A DNA stretch of 64,000 nucleotides from Bacteroidota bacterium (GCA_016702705.1 JADJDM010000008.1:62001-126000); one strand, 5' to 3'; counted from the stretch's first letter, positions 34,001-42,162 are shown. Notes: generated from the letters alone by a model not told the origin. Numbers and translations are program-made.

Positions 34001-35168
34001 AAATATTTTTTGCTTGCGCGCCATTCATTAATACAACTCTTGAATTTGCAGTTGCATTAAAGGCTCCAAATAGTTGAAAAACGAATACTGCATTTGGATC
34101 TCCTTGTGCATTTAAATAAACTGTATCTGTTAAAGTAGTAGCTGAGTTTAATAAGTAAGTATGTGGTGTAAGAACAAGATTATGTCCGAACAATGGCGGA
34201 AACAATAATTCAATATCAAAAGGTAAAGCTAAAAGATAACTATTAACATTCCCTAAATCTGTTGCTGCAGCCATAGTTGAAGGATCTCCTGTTGGATGCA
34301 ATGCGCCTGTAACTTCCGCACCTGTCCACCCACCAAGCGCTCCAATTGCATTACCAACATCGCCGGTAATATTTGAAACAGGTGTATTAGCAAGTGCTCC
34401 ATTTGAAGAAAGTATTGCATAACAAGCTGAAGCAACAAATGTAGGCGCAACAGGCCCAACATTAACTGCGCTTCCGCAACCAATAGGTGTATATGCTAAA
34501 ATTTCGCTTGTAAGAATAGCTCCATTAATTGCAATTGCTCTACCTTCAAGTGTATCACCTACATTCATAGTAATAGCAGCATTATTAGCGATAATCGTTC
34601 CTTTCATACTTGCGCCGGTAGCTATACTCACAGCTCCTTCAACTTTCCAAAAAACATTACAAGCTAATGCTCCATTAACTAATTTAATTCTTGAATTTGT
34701 ATTAGTAGCAAATGGCCCTTGAATTTGAAAAATAAAAATTGCATTGGCATTACCTTGCGCATCTAATATTAATTCTCCGTTCATGGTTGACGCACTTGGT
34801 AAAGTGTGTACACCAGCATTTAAAATTTGCCCATTTCCTAATAAAATACCAGGAGCATTTGTTGAAGGTGCAAGATTAAGAAAGTTGTACGTTAATAAAA
34901 CATCCGCTGCACAAGCTGCATTATCCGCATGCCCCGCAAAGGTCATTACACCATCAACATTTCCGAAACCAGTTACTGCGCCAGCAACCGAACCAACATT
35001 GCCGGTTACTTTTGTAAGGAATCCTGTTCCTGTATTTGTTATAGCGCCAGCGGTACTAAATAGTGCCCACTTGGCTGCTGTTCCCAAAGGAGGTGCCTGT
35101 CCGAAATTTACTTTCGGTAAGACTAACAGCACAAAGACTGTTATAATAAATTTTAATTTACTTTTCAT
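31017..35168 (-). CDS. Giant DUF3494 / Ig-repeat / DUF11 adhesin with CHU_C sorting domain
   Basis: 1383 residues from ATG 35168; an upstream in-frame GTG at 35201 is rejected because it overlaps the expected transcription start. Signal peptide to about residue 24 (PKVNFGQ). Two DUF3494 ice-binding-like domains follow (AKWALFSTAGAITNTG..GNVG; NAIFIFQIQGPFATNTNSRIKL; NVFWKVEGAVSIATGASMKGTI, and a second set). Then come seven near-identical Ig-like modules of about 80 residues (YQWRKGN..LIDGGNISGATTATLTINP..DTSSFYNVVI), one PKD-like module (SPVCIGNSINLSA), a DUF11 domain (DLSITKTVDDTIPFIG) and a CHU_C domain (NIPEGFSPNGDLINDLF..IFNRWGNKVFE). It is a T9SS-exported surface adhesin, probably held by the PorP/SprF protein encoded next. 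Confidence 0.9.
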   Translation of the reverse strand: MKSKLKFIITVFVLLVLPKVNFGQAPPLGTAAKWALFSTAGAITNTGTGFLTKVTGNVGSVAGAVTGFGNVDGVMTFAGHADNAACAADVLLTYNFLNLAPSTNAPGILLGNGQILNAGVHTLPSASTMNGELILDAQGNANAIFIFQIQGPFATNTNSRIKLVNGALACNVFWKVEGAVSIATGASMKGTIIANNAAITMNVGDTLEGRAIAINGAILTSEILAYTPIGCGSAVNVGPVAPTFVASACYAILSSNGALANTPVSNITGDVGNAIGALGGWTGAEVTGALHPTGDPSTMAAATDLGNVNSYLLALPFDIELLFPPLFGHNLVLTPHTYLLNSATTLTDTVYLNAQGDPNAVFVFQLFGAFNATANSRVVLMNGAQAKNIFWKINGAVDIGVNSIFNGTMIVDGAFLLQPGVEINGRALTINGAITTTAVTVTIPSSITIDAQVVNDTACVGGSASFSVNASGTGLLYQWRKGNTNLVDAGNISGAQTATLTINPVGLSAAATDYNVVITSGGCGGNFTSPDAALIISSPAVITVEPISQTGGCAGSLVNFSVTATGSNISYQWRKGNVNLINGANISGATTATLTINPASISDTSSFYNVVIIDQGACAQNDTSLFVSLMLGNPIIVSEPLSQSACSGDLINFSVNVTGSSLVYQWRNGTTNLIDGGNISGATTATLTINPASITDTSSFYNVVVSGACSPNDTSIFVSLQLNGPIIISEPLSQTICSGNSASFSVNATGSALTYQWRNGNVDLIDGGNVLGATTATLTINPATITDTSSFYNVVIIGGCSPNDTSIFVSLLIETAPLITLEPSSQVSCIGNSVVFSATVTGSNLTYQWRKGNTDVINGGNISGAATATLTISPISISDTSSNYYLVITGTCPPSDTSVHVSLQLNSPIITTEPVSQTACSGDLVSFSVNATGSSLIYQWRKGTVNLIDGGNISGVTTATLTINPATISDTSSFYNVVIIGGCAPNDTSINVSLQLNSPMIITQPLSQAICAGTSVSFSVAATGSTLTYQWRKGSVDLVDGGNILGATTATLTINPASISDTSSFYNVVISGACSPTDTSVNVALTITLIPVAVASSNSPVCIGNSINLSAQAVLNATYNWTGPNGYSSTTQNPTILSATAINAGTYDLVVTVNSCGSLTSSAIVAVNVCNDVDLSITKTVDDTIPFIGTTVVFTITATNNGPTNATGVEVTDVLQSGYVFVSSTVTTGSYNATTGVWTIGNFANGASATLTITATVIADGNYVNNALVQGNETDPNFSNNFSSVETFPTDFNIPEGFSPNGDLINDLFVIRGINRFSKNEFTIFNRWGNKVFEASPYKNEWDGKAEMGIRVGGDDLPVGTYFYLLDLKDGTPVYKGTIYLNK
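31900..33815 (-). repeat. Tandem ~245-bp repeats encoding seven Ig-like modules
   Basis: Within the adhesin gene, seven consecutive blocks of about 240-250 bp repeat the same DNA phrases (for example ACTCCATTGGTA-like and GTTAAGGTTGCTGT segments at constant spacing). Similarity at the DNA level, beyond the protein, points to recent duplication or gene conversion, and the module number may vary between strains. Confidence 0.8.
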
Positions 35169-35205
35169 TTGATATAGATTTATTGTTGATTTAATTTTCA
35201 CGATG

Positions 35206-35270
35206 CAAAGGTGCAGTTCAATAAACGGTATATGTTGTACAAGAGCCGTGATTAGTTACATCATTCACAC
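35206..35270 (-). promoter_or_regulatory. Island-type promoter 3 (adhesin-PorP/SprF-OmpA operon)
   Basis: Minus strand: GTGAATGATGTAACTAA (core 35255-35259). The second half-site is degenerate (TGTACAACAT), with AAC in register at 21 bp, then about 29 bp to TTTG of CACCTTTG (35206-35209). Confidence 0.7.
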
Positions 35271-35292
35271 ATTAAACAAAAATTACTTAAAC

Positions 35293-35330
35293 AAAAAAAT
35301 CCCCTCGAGTACTCGAGGGGATTTAATTTT
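35293..35330 (-). terminator. Bidirectional intrinsic terminator
   Basis: ATCCCCTCGAG and CTCGAGGGGAT form an 11-bp perfect stem with a TA centre, flanked by A-runs on the left and T-rich sequence on the right. It lies 14 bases after the stop of the 35344 gene. Confidence 0.9.
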
Positions 35331-35343
35331 ATTAGGATAAAAT

Positions 35344-36960
35344 TTATTCAGCAATCAATCTACCAGACTGAATTGTTTTGTTATTTGTAATTGCTCTGTA
35401 GAAATAAATTCCCGGAGGTAAATTGCTAGTATCAATAGTAGTTACACTTTTAGTAATATCAGTACTTATAACTTCAGCTCCAAGAGCGTTATAAATTTTA
35501 ATACTTGATTTATTACTTAATAAGTCATTGTTTAATACAATTGAAAGAGTTGAAGTAAAAGGATTAGGATAAATTGAAACTGCATTTGCTTCATTTTTTG
35601 AATCATGAGAAGCGATTCCAATTGGATTACAAACTAAAAACGAAACAATACTATCAGCTGCTGTTTGAATTGCCCCAGTAGTTGACATTGCTCTTCCGAA
35701 AAGTTGAACACCTGTAGTTAAGCTAACTGCACCGTTGTTTGCAATGATAGTTCCATTAAAAATTGAATAATCATTAATGCTTACAGCACCATTAACTTCC
35801 CAATAAACATTTTTTGCTTGAGTACCATTTGTTAAAACAACTTTTGAATTTACTGTTGTTTCAAAAGCACCGAAAACTTGAATTACGAATACTGCGTTTG
35901 CATTTCCTTCACCATTCAAGTAAAGCGTATCGTGTAGCATAGTTGCGCCATTCATAATATATGTATGAGGAGTAAGAACTAAATTACGACCAAACTCAGC
36001 AGGAACTCTTAATTCAATATCTGGTGTTAATGCATTTAAGTAAATTGAAGCGCTTAACAAATCTGCTGCACTATGAGCTGTAGAAGTATCAGGGATTAAA
36101 TGTAGTGTTCCATTTATTAATAAAGAATCATAACCAATAGTTAAACCAACATTTGTTCCAACATCACCTTTAACAGTTGTAATACCTGCATTAGTAACTG
36201 GTCCATCCGAAGGAAACACTGCATAACATGCTGCTACTCCTAAATTTGGGGCAATAGGTCCGTTATGAACTGCACTTCCACAACCTGTTGGAGTATATAC
36301 CATAGCTCCATCAACCAAAATAGCTCCAGCAGTTGACATTGCTCTTCCTTCTAATGTATCGCCAACACCAATACTAATTGCAGCGTTGTTTGCAATAAGA
36401 TTTCCGCGCATTGTACTTCCTGAAGCCATGCTTATAGCACCTTCAACTTTCCAAAACACATTACATGCTAAAGCGTTATTAATTAATTTCACTTTTGAAT
36501 TTGTACCAGTAGAAAGTGTGCCTTCTACTTTAAAAATAAATACTGCATTTGGATTCCCTTCTGCATTTAATGTAAGATCTAAATTTAAAGTGGTTGCAGC
36601 AGCAATAAAATAAACACCTGCAACTAATGTATCTCCATTTCCAAGTAGAGAAGAAATAGTATCAGTAGGAATTGTAGTATCTAATTGCCCATAAAGAGTC
36701 AATAAATTTGATGCGCACAAAGCACTTGCACCATCATTGTCATGTATGTTTCCATTAACATTAACAAAAACAGTAGTAGATCCGCCATTGGTTCCAATGT
36801 CTCCAGTTAATTGAGAAACTCCTGAAACATTTACAGCACCAACGGTGGTAAAAAGAGCAAAGTTTGCAGTAGCTCCAATAGGAGGTCCTTGTGCAAAAGT
36901 AATTTGAGGCAAGCTTAACAAAGCACAGGCCGAAATATTAAGTAGATGTTTAAGTTTCAT
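35344..36960 (-). CDS. Two-domain DUF3494 protein with T9SS type A sorting domain
   Basis: 538 residues: signal peptide (LLSLPQITFAQ), then two DUF3494 ice-binding-like domains in tandem (ANFALFTTVGAVNVSG..GDIGTNGG, AVFIFKVEGTLSTGTNSKVKL, NVFWKVEGAISMASGSTMRGN; the second with NVYWEVNGAVSINDYSIFNGTI). The C-terminal 80 residues (VSIYPNPFTSTLSIVLNN..IKIYNALGAEV..LPPGIYFYRA) are a T9SS type A sorting domain. DUF3494 proteins bind ice in cold-adapted microbes, but many family members are plain surface adhesins, so ice binding cannot be claimed. Single-gene unit with its own promoter and terminator. Confidence 0.9.
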   Translation of the reverse strand: MKLKHLLNISACALLSLPQITFAQGPPIGATANFALFTTVGAVNVSGVSQLTGDIGTNGGSTTVFVNVNGNIHDNDGASALCASNLLTLYGQLDTTIPTDTISSLLGNGDTLVAGVYFIAAATTLNLDLTLNAEGNPNAVFIFKVEGTLSTGTNSKVKLINNALACNVFWKVEGAISMASGSTMRGNLIANNAAISIGVGDTLEGRAMSTAGAILVDGAMVYTPTGCGSAVHNGPIAPNLGVAACYAVFPSDGPVTNAGITTVKGDVGTNVGLTIGYDSLLINGTLHLIPDTSTAHSAADLLSASIYLNALTPDIELRVPAEFGRNLVLTPHTYIMNGATMLHDTLYLNGEGNANAVFVIQVFGAFETTVNSKVVLTNGTQAKNVYWEVNGAVSINDYSIFNGTIIANNGAVSLTTGVQLFGRAMSTTGAIQTAADSIVSFLVCNPIGIASHDSKNEANAVSIYPNPFTSTLSIVLNNDLLSNKSSIKIYNALGAEVISTDITKSVTTIDTSNLPPGIYFYRAITNNKTIQSGRLIAE

Positions 36961-36997
36961 ATTTATTTAGTTTAATTGTGAATGAATTTTCACTTAG

Positions 36998-37064
36998 CAA
37001 AGATGACTTAATTGCAGGGGGAATGTGTTACATGCAAGTTTTGATTAATTACATAAATCACTCA
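36998..37064 (-). promoter_or_regulatory. Island-type promoter 4 (DUF3494 gene)
   Basis: Minus strand: TGAGTGATTTATGTAATTAA (core 37048-37052), then ATGTAACACATT (core 37027-37031) 21 bp on, then 30 bp to TTTG of CATCTTTG (36998-37001). Confidence 0.8.
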
Positions 37065-37077
37065 TTTAGTATTACAA

Positions 37078-37110
37078 CAAAAATCCAAACACAGATGCTT
37101 GGATGGAATT
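37078..37110 (-). terminator. Weak intrinsic terminator after the REC-SpoIIE gene
   Basis: ATCCAA (37083-37088) and TTGGAT (37099-37104) form a short stem followed on the minus strand by TTTTTG. Only 6 bp, so moderate. Confidence 0.5.
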
Positions 37111-37131
37111 TATTTTATTCAATAATATGAG

Positions 37132-38514
37132 TTATAGTCTTATACCTATAACCAAAACATCATCCACCTGTTCCAAACTTTGTGTCCAATTACTCATGTA
37201 ATTTTGTAAGTACTCGCCTTGTTCAATCATTGATTTATCTTGAATTTCGAGTAAAACTTCTCTAAATCGTCGCGACATAAGTTTCTTTCCATGTTCGCCG
37301 CCAAAAGCATCTGCAAAACCATCCGTGAAAATATAAAATGTATCTCCAGCATTTAAATTAATCTCGTGAGTTTCGAAAAACTGATTATCATCAGTGAAGC
37401 CGCCAATTGCCTTTTTGGTAGGCTTAGTTTCCTCTATACAATTCAAATGTTTCCTTATAATCCAAATTGGCCTATTGGCACCAGCGTATTTTACAACTCT
37501 ACTTTTTGTATCAACCGAACAAAGTGCTATATCCATACCATCCTTTGTAGAATCATCATTTTCCGTTTGGCGCAATGTTTTTTTAATGCCCTTATTCAAA
37601 AGCATTAAAATCTCAGAGGTGTTTTCAGTTAAAGAAATTGCGCTACTCAATTTTTCAGAACCTATCATACTCATGAAAGCGCCTGGAACGCCATGACCAG
37701 TGCAATCGGCAGCTGCAATAAAAACGTTATCAATTCCTTTTTTTAAGTAATAAAAATCACCACTAACAATGTCTTTAGGTTTAAAAAAAACAAAACTATC
37801 CGGAAAAGCTTCTTTTATATCTTCCCGCTTAGGAAGTTTTGCCTCTTGAATTAATTTAGCATAATTAATACTATCTGTTATACTTTTGTTTTTTTCATCA
37901 ACTTCCATTTTTGATTTCTCCATCTCGAGTTTAACCGCTTTGATTAACTCTAATTCAGCATCACCTTTGGCCTTTTCCTCATTTTGAAATGTAAGTTCAT
38001 TATTTATACTCAAGAGTTGATTTGCCCAAATCTCTTTTTCTTTTGCAGTTAAGTCGAGTTCTTCATCAGATAAGCGTTTTACTTCACGAGAAGTTTTAAC
38101 TAGCAAATCGTTATTTGAAAAATATTTACTAATAGACTCATTAATCTTAGCAAATGGTCCTTTTGATTTTATAACATAATCAAAAGCTCCACGGTGAAAT
38201 GACTTTAAAGCAATCTCAATAAAATCATTACTCGTAAGCATGATTACACTGGTATTAGCATCATAAGCTTTGATTTTTTCAAGAACCTGTATGCCATCAA
38301 CCGCGTCTGCTGATTTACTATCAAGAAAGTAATCAAGAATTATTAATTGTGGTTTTAATTCTGCTAATTTCTCCAAGCATTTTTCACCTGTTTCAAATAA
38401 ATGAATCTTAATTAATCTATCTTCAAATGCTCCCTCTATGGAAGATTTAAGAGTTAGCGAAAAAATCCCGTTATCATCTACAATAAAAATATTAGTTGTT
38501 TTTTGCGTGTACAT
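37132..38514 (-). CDS. Response regulator with SpoIIE-type PP2C phosphatase output (REC-coiled coil-PP2C)
   Basis: 460 residues. REC domain at 1-125 (FIVDDNGIFSLTL, phosphoacceptor in LIILDYFLDSK, conserved lysine in DYVIKSKG), a coiled coil to about 225 including the SITDSINYAKLIQEA segment, then a SpoIIE/PP2C serine phosphatase domain (FFKPKDIVSGDFYYLK, AAADCTGHGVPGAFMSMIG, TKDGMDIALCS, YIFTDGFADAFGGEHGKK). The architecture is that of RsbU/RssB-like partner-switching regulators: phosphorylation of REC should control dephosphorylation of an anti-sigma antagonist. It follows a REC-TM gene and a sensor-kinase gene on the same strand. No STAS or anti-sigma partner is visible in the window. Confidence 0.9.
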   Translation of the reverse strand: MYTQKTTNIFIVDDNGIFSLTLKSSIEGAFEDRLIKIHLFETGEKCLEKLAELKPQLIILDYFLDSKSADAVDGIQVLEKIKAYDANTSVIMLTSNDFIEIALKSFHRGAFDYVIKSKGPFAKINESISKYFSNNDLLVKTSREVKRLSDEELDLTAKEKEIWANQLLSINNELTFQNEEKAKGDAELELIKAVKLEMEKSKMEVDEKNKSITDSINYAKLIQEAKLPKREDIKEAFPDSFVFFKPKDIVSGDFYYLKKGIDNVFIAAADCTGHGVPGAFMSMIGSEKLSSAISLTENTSEILMLLNKGIKKTLRQTENDDSTKDGMDIALCSVDTKSRVVKYAGANRPIWIIRKHLNCIEETKPTKKAIGGFTDDNQFFETHEINLNAGDTFYIFTDGFADAFGGEHGKKLMSRRFREVLLEIQDKSMIEQGEYLQNYMSNWTQSLEQVDDVLVIGIRL

Positions 38515-38543
38515 AAATTATACGGTTTATTTACTCAATTTGA

Positions 38544-39047
38544 CTATAGAAACTGAATAGCAACAATTAGAGAAATTGTTATTAGAGCGGTAATAAGACC
38601 AAATAACAAACTTCTATTCCTTAAAGCTTCCCTTTTTGCATCCATAAGATTAAAGATATTCGCTAATGAATAGTGAATTTTATTGAATTTAGTTTCCGTT
38701 TTAACGACATAATCCGAAGCGCCATGATGAAAAGATTTTAACGCAATATTAATGTCATCTTCACTAGTTAGCATCACAACATATATTTTCGGATTTTCTC
38801 TTTTTACTAAATCCAATAATTTTATTCCATCTACAGCATCTGGATATTTGCTATTTAAATGGTAATCTGTAATTACAATTTGAGGCATTTCTTCTTTAAA
38901 TCTTAACATACACGTTTCTCCTGTTTCAAAGGATTGTATTTTTATTGATTTTTTTGAAAATGTATTTTCTATGTCGGCCACTAGTGCTTTAGAAAACAAT
39001 TTATTGTCTTCAACAATAAATATTGTTATTGGCTTTTTTGTGTTCAT
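38544..39047 (-). CDS. Membrane-anchored single REC domain protein
   Basis: 167 residues. REC domain at 1-125 (IFIVEDNKLFSKAL, phosphoacceptor in IVITDYHLNSK, DYVVKTE), a short basic linker and one C-terminal membrane helix (LLFGLITALITISLIVAIQFL). No DNA-binding or enzymatic output domain. A receiver tethered to the membrane could act as a phosphate sink or as an intermediate between the hybrid kinase and the REC-PP2C protein encoded next. The same unusual design is repeated at 49878. Confidence 0.85.
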   Translation of the reverse strand: MNTKKPITIFIVEDNKLFSKALVADIENTFSKKSIKIQSFETGETCMLRFKEEMPQIVITDYHLNSKYPDAVDGIKLLDLVKRENPKIYVVMLTSEDDINIALKSFHHGASDYVVKTETKFNKIHYSLANIFNLMDAKREALRNRSLLFGLITALITISLIVAIQFL

Positions 39048-39109
39048 TTATATTTACTTTTTTGTTTGTTTAATTTTTTTGTTCCAAAATCCACTCGTTT
39101 GATGTAGTT

Positions 39110-39508
39110 TTAGTCATACTTTACTATTTCCAAATTAATTTCTTCGATAGCACGTTGACAGATTAATTTCAAATTTTCATTTAATTCATTTATTCTACTT
39201 ATGTTGCTGCAAGCCGTTCCCAAATTTTCCATTTCTTGCAAAATAGGTGTAGCAGTGCTCATACCCATTATTGAAACAGAGGATTTAATTGTATGCGCTA
39301 ATCGCTTTATAGTAGGATAGTCTATTTTTTCCACGGCTGCACTCAGCGTTTCAAGTTCTTCGGGCACTTGCAAAATATAGGCATCTATAATTTCCTTCAC
39401 TAAACTTTTTTTATTCCCCATCATTTCGGTTAAATAACCAAAATTGCAAACCTTGTTATTCTCAAAATTTGTTTGGTTGCTTTGCTCGTTCATACTATTT
39501 TCTATCAT
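39110..39508 (-). CDS. Hpt histidine phosphotransfer protein
   Basis: 132 residues with the Hpt helical pattern and the phosphoaccepting histidine in IKRLAHTIKSSVSIMGM. ATG 39508 overlaps the restored end of the hybrid kinase (TAG at 39495-39497); an alternative ATG is at 39493. It lies between the kinase and the REC-TM/REC-PP2C genes, as expected for a relay: kinase to REC to Hpt to downstream receivers. Confidence 0.85.
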   Translation of the reverse strand: MIENSMNEQSNQTNFENNKVCNFGYLTEMMGNKKSLVKEIIDAYILQVPEELETLSAAVEKIDYPTIKRLAHTIKSSVSIMGMSTATPILQEMENLGTACSNISRINELNENLKLICQRAIEEINLEIVKYD

Positions 39509-39582
39509 TACTTTTATTATTAATTGTTAAGTCATACATTTTTTCGAAGAGTAGGTTTGCGTTAATTGGCTTTGATAAATAA

Positions 39583-42072
39583 TCATTCATTCCCAAACTC
39601 AAACATCTCTCTCTCTCCCGACATGGCATGTGCGGTCATTGCAATAATTGGAATATCGCTTTTCATTTCCATTCGAATAACTGTAGCGGCTTCATATCCG
39701 TTCATAACAGGCATTTCCATATCCATCAATACAATATCAAAATTGCCCTCTTTTACTTTTTGAACGCCAACACTTCCGTTTTCGGCAACTTCAAGTTTCA
39801 ACTTGTGTTCTGAAAACAAACTGCGAATTAATTTTACATTCAATTGGTTATCTTCAACTAGTAGAATATTTAATTTGCATAGTTCACTTAAATCTTGCTT
39901 CACTTCTGTTATTTCTAAAGCCTTCTCCGCATCAGTTGATTTTCTGTATGGGATTCGGAAAGAGAATGTAGAACCAACACCAAATTCACTCGCTACTGAT
40001 AATGAGCCGCCTTGAAGTTGTGTTAATTGTTTTGCAATACTCAATCCTAAACCTGTTCCACCATACTTTCTTGTAGTATGTGATTCTGCTTGCCTAAATC
40101 GTTCAAAAATATGATCGAGTTTATCTTGAGGAATTCCAATACCTGTATCAATAACACTAAATTCAACCGAAACCATATCATCACTAATCGATTTCATGTT
40201 TTCATTTATTCTTTTAGCAAGTACTTTAATTTTCCCTGTTGGAGTAAACTTTATTGCATTACTTACTAAATTTATAATGATTTGTGTTAGTCGCGTATTA
40301 TCACCCAATAAAATTTCAGGAACATCATCATCACATTCGAAAATTAATTCCAATTCCTTTTCTTTCGCTTTTTCCATTAACATTACTTGCAGCGACTTAA
40401 AAATTTCTCGCACACTAAATGTGTGTTCTTCAAAAGTCATCATCCCTGCTTCGATTTTTGAAATATCAAGTATATCATTAATGATTGTAAGTAAATTTTC
40501 TCCCGCTGATTTTATGGTTAAAACATATTCGCGTTCTTGCTCTTCCATTATTCTTTTCGAAAGAATATCTGAAAAACCAATGATAGCATTCATTGGCGTT
40601 CGAATCTCATGACTCATATTTGCAAGAAATGCTTCTTTTAATTTATTTGATTCTTCCGCCTTTTGCGTTGCTAATTCAGCTATTCGCTTAGCTTCAATTA
40701 ATTCGTTTTCAAATTTCTTTTGGTCGGTTATGTCTCTTGCAACAACAACAGCTCCTAGCACGTTACCTCTATCGTCCTTATAAACAGAGCCATTAAACAA
40801 TACAGATGTCAAGCTCCCGTTTTTATGACGGAATGTAAGTGGTGAGTCGATTACAAAACCTTTTGCGAAAACTTCCTGATAAAAATCCTTTGCCTTTTGT
40901 GGCTCGGTAAAATAATCATAAAAATTCTTACCTGTTAAAACGCTGCGTTCAATGCCGGTGATACTAACTTTTGCTTCGTTCATATCCGTAATTTTCCCAG
41001 CAGTATTAATCGTTATTAATGGATCAAGACTTGCTTCAATTAAACTAAGCGAATATTTTGAAAGTAATTTTTGTTCGGTTACATCGCGTGCGGCTGCAAA
41101 AACACCAAGTACTTTTCCATCGCTATCCTTATATACAGAAGCATTATAAAGTACATCTGTTAATTTACCGTTTTGATGTTTAATTGTTAGGGGATAATCG
41201 GCTACAAATCCTTTATCGAAAACCATTTGGTAACCTTCCATCGCTTTATCTGGTTCAGTAAAGTAATTAGAAAAATCTGTTCCAATTAGTTTGTCACGAG
41301 TAATGCCTGTGATTTCAACAGACGCATCATTAACATCGGTAATCTTACCTTCCATACTAATTGTAACCAAAGGATCTAAACTAGCCTCAATTAAACTTCG
41401 TGCATACTGAGCCGACTGCTTTAGTTCAATGGCTATGTCATCTTTAGCTTTTTGATTTTTTATTACAATCGTTACTAAAATAAAAACTGCCAATATAAAA
41501 ACTATAAGTAAGAAAAAAAGTAATTCAGAATTTCTATTACTTTCTGCACTTTCAATTTTATGCTGTTTTAGAGAGCGTGATTCTTCCCAATTAACAATAG
41601 ACATTATACTCCGGATTTTATCATTCAAAACCTTTCCTTGTTTCAAAGAAATATCCGTTTCTATTTTACTTAATCTATTTTGTTTTTTGGCATCCATTAA
41701 TTCCTTCAATAAAAGGAGTCGCTCATCCGAAACTTCTTTTAATGCAAGCATACGAGTTTGCTGATTCCTATCCTCTTTTGTTAGTTCGGTTAGTGCCTTA
41801 ATGTCGTTACTCATATTAGTTAAACCATTGTAATACGGGGATAAAAAAGTTTCGTCGCCAGTTAATAAATAACCTCTAACTCCAGTTTCCATATTTAAAA
41901 CATCCACCAATACATTGTCACTTTTGTGTAACACCTGTTGAGTATGCGCAAGCAATTCGTTGGATGCTTTTACCTTTTGTGTGTTTCGGTAAAAAACAAA
42001 TAATACAGATGCAACTACTACTAATGCTAGTAAATAATATAAAATGGTTTTCTTGTAGAGTAAAAATTTCAT
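39583..42072 (-). CDS. CHASE3-PAS-PAS hybrid histidine kinase, receiver interrupted at a GA repeat
   Basis: 829 residues as read. Membrane helix at 10-30, CHASE3 sensor domain (NMETGVRGYLLTGDETFLSPYYNG, about 55-180), second helix 183-204, two PAS domains (about 220-335 and 340-455), HisKA with H488 in FLANMSHEIRTPMNAIIGF, HATPase_c with N, G1 and G2 boxes (NLVSNAIKF, DTGIGIP, GGTGLGLSIA), and a REC domain (LLVEDNQLNVKLI, IVLMDMEMPVMNG). The frame ends at 39583 after MSGEREMFEFGNE. The missing receiver end (LGMNDYLSKPINANLLFEKMYDL) sits in another frame to 39495. One more GA unit in the (GA)6 tract at 39606-39617 restores it. The upstream sequence has a terminator but no island-type promoter. 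Confidence 0.9.
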   Translation of the reverse strand: MKFLLYKKTILYYLLALVVVASVLFVFYRNTQKVKASNELLAHTQQVLHKSDNVLVDVLNMETGVRGYLLTGDETFLSPYYNGLTNMSNDIKALTELTKEDRNQQTRMLALKEVSDERLLLLKELMDAKKQNRLSKIETDISLKQGKVLNDKIRSIMSIVNWEESRSLKQHKIESAESNRNSELLFFLLIVFILAVFILVTIVIKNQKAKDDIAIELKQSAQYARSLIEASLDPLVTISMEGKITDVNDASVEITGITRDKLIGTDFSNYFTEPDKAMEGYQMVFDKGFVADYPLTIKHQNGKLTDVLYNASVYKDSDGKVLGVFAAARDVTEQKLLSKYSLSLIEASLDPLITINTAGKITDMNEAKVSITGIERSVLTGKNFYDYFTEPQKAKDFYQEVFAKGFVIDSPLTFRHKNGSLTSVLFNGSVYKDDRGNVLGAVVVARDITDQKKFENELIEAKRIAELATQKAEESNKLKEAFLANMSHEIRTPMNAIIGFSDILSKRIMEEQEREYVLTIKSAGENLLTIINDILDISKIEAGMMTFEEHTFSVREIFKSLQVMLMEKAKEKELELIFECDDDVPEILLGDNTRLTQIIINLVSNAIKFTPTGKIKVLAKRINENMKSISDDMVSVEFSVIDTGIGIPQDKLDHIFERFRQAESHTTRKYGGTGLGLSIAKQLTQLQGGSLSVASEFGVGSTFSFRIPYRKSTDAEKALEITEVKQDLSELCKLNILLVEDNQLNVKLIRSLFSEHKLKLEVAENGSVGVQKVKEGNFDIVLMDMEMPVMNGYEAATVIRMEMKSDIPIIAMTAHAMSGEREMFEFGNE
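39606..39617 (-). repeat. (GA)6 dinucleotide tract inside the kinase receiver domain
   Basis: Six TC units on the plus strand (GA on the coding strand) at the exact place where the reading frame breaks. Seven units would give GERERCLSLGMNDYLSKPI, matching the canonical REC ending with its conserved lysine and proline. It could be a sequencing slip or a phase-variable site. Confidence 0.75.
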
Positions 42073-42117
42073 GTAAGTATTAAAATTGCTATTATTGATT
42101 ATTGATTCTGAAACAAA

Positions 42118-42152
42118 ATAAAAAGGTGCTACTTTACAGTAACACCTTTTTG
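42118..42152 (-). terminator. Bidirectional intrinsic terminator after the DUF3494 lipoprotein gene
   Basis: AAAAAGGTG and CACCTTTTT pair, with TACT/AGTA extending the stem inward. T-runs occur on both strands. It separates the 42163 gene from the kinase gene at 42072. Confidence 0.85.
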
Positions 42153-42162
42153 TATTATTTAT

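Noticed and set aside
32000..35200. Plus-strand frames opposite the adhesin gene
   Set aside because: They mirror the repeated codons of the minus-strand gene and lack any domain or start context.
31017..35201. GTG start at 35201 for the giant adhesin
   Set aside because: It sits at the expected transcription start and precedes the signal peptide; ATG 35168 gives a normal signal sequence.
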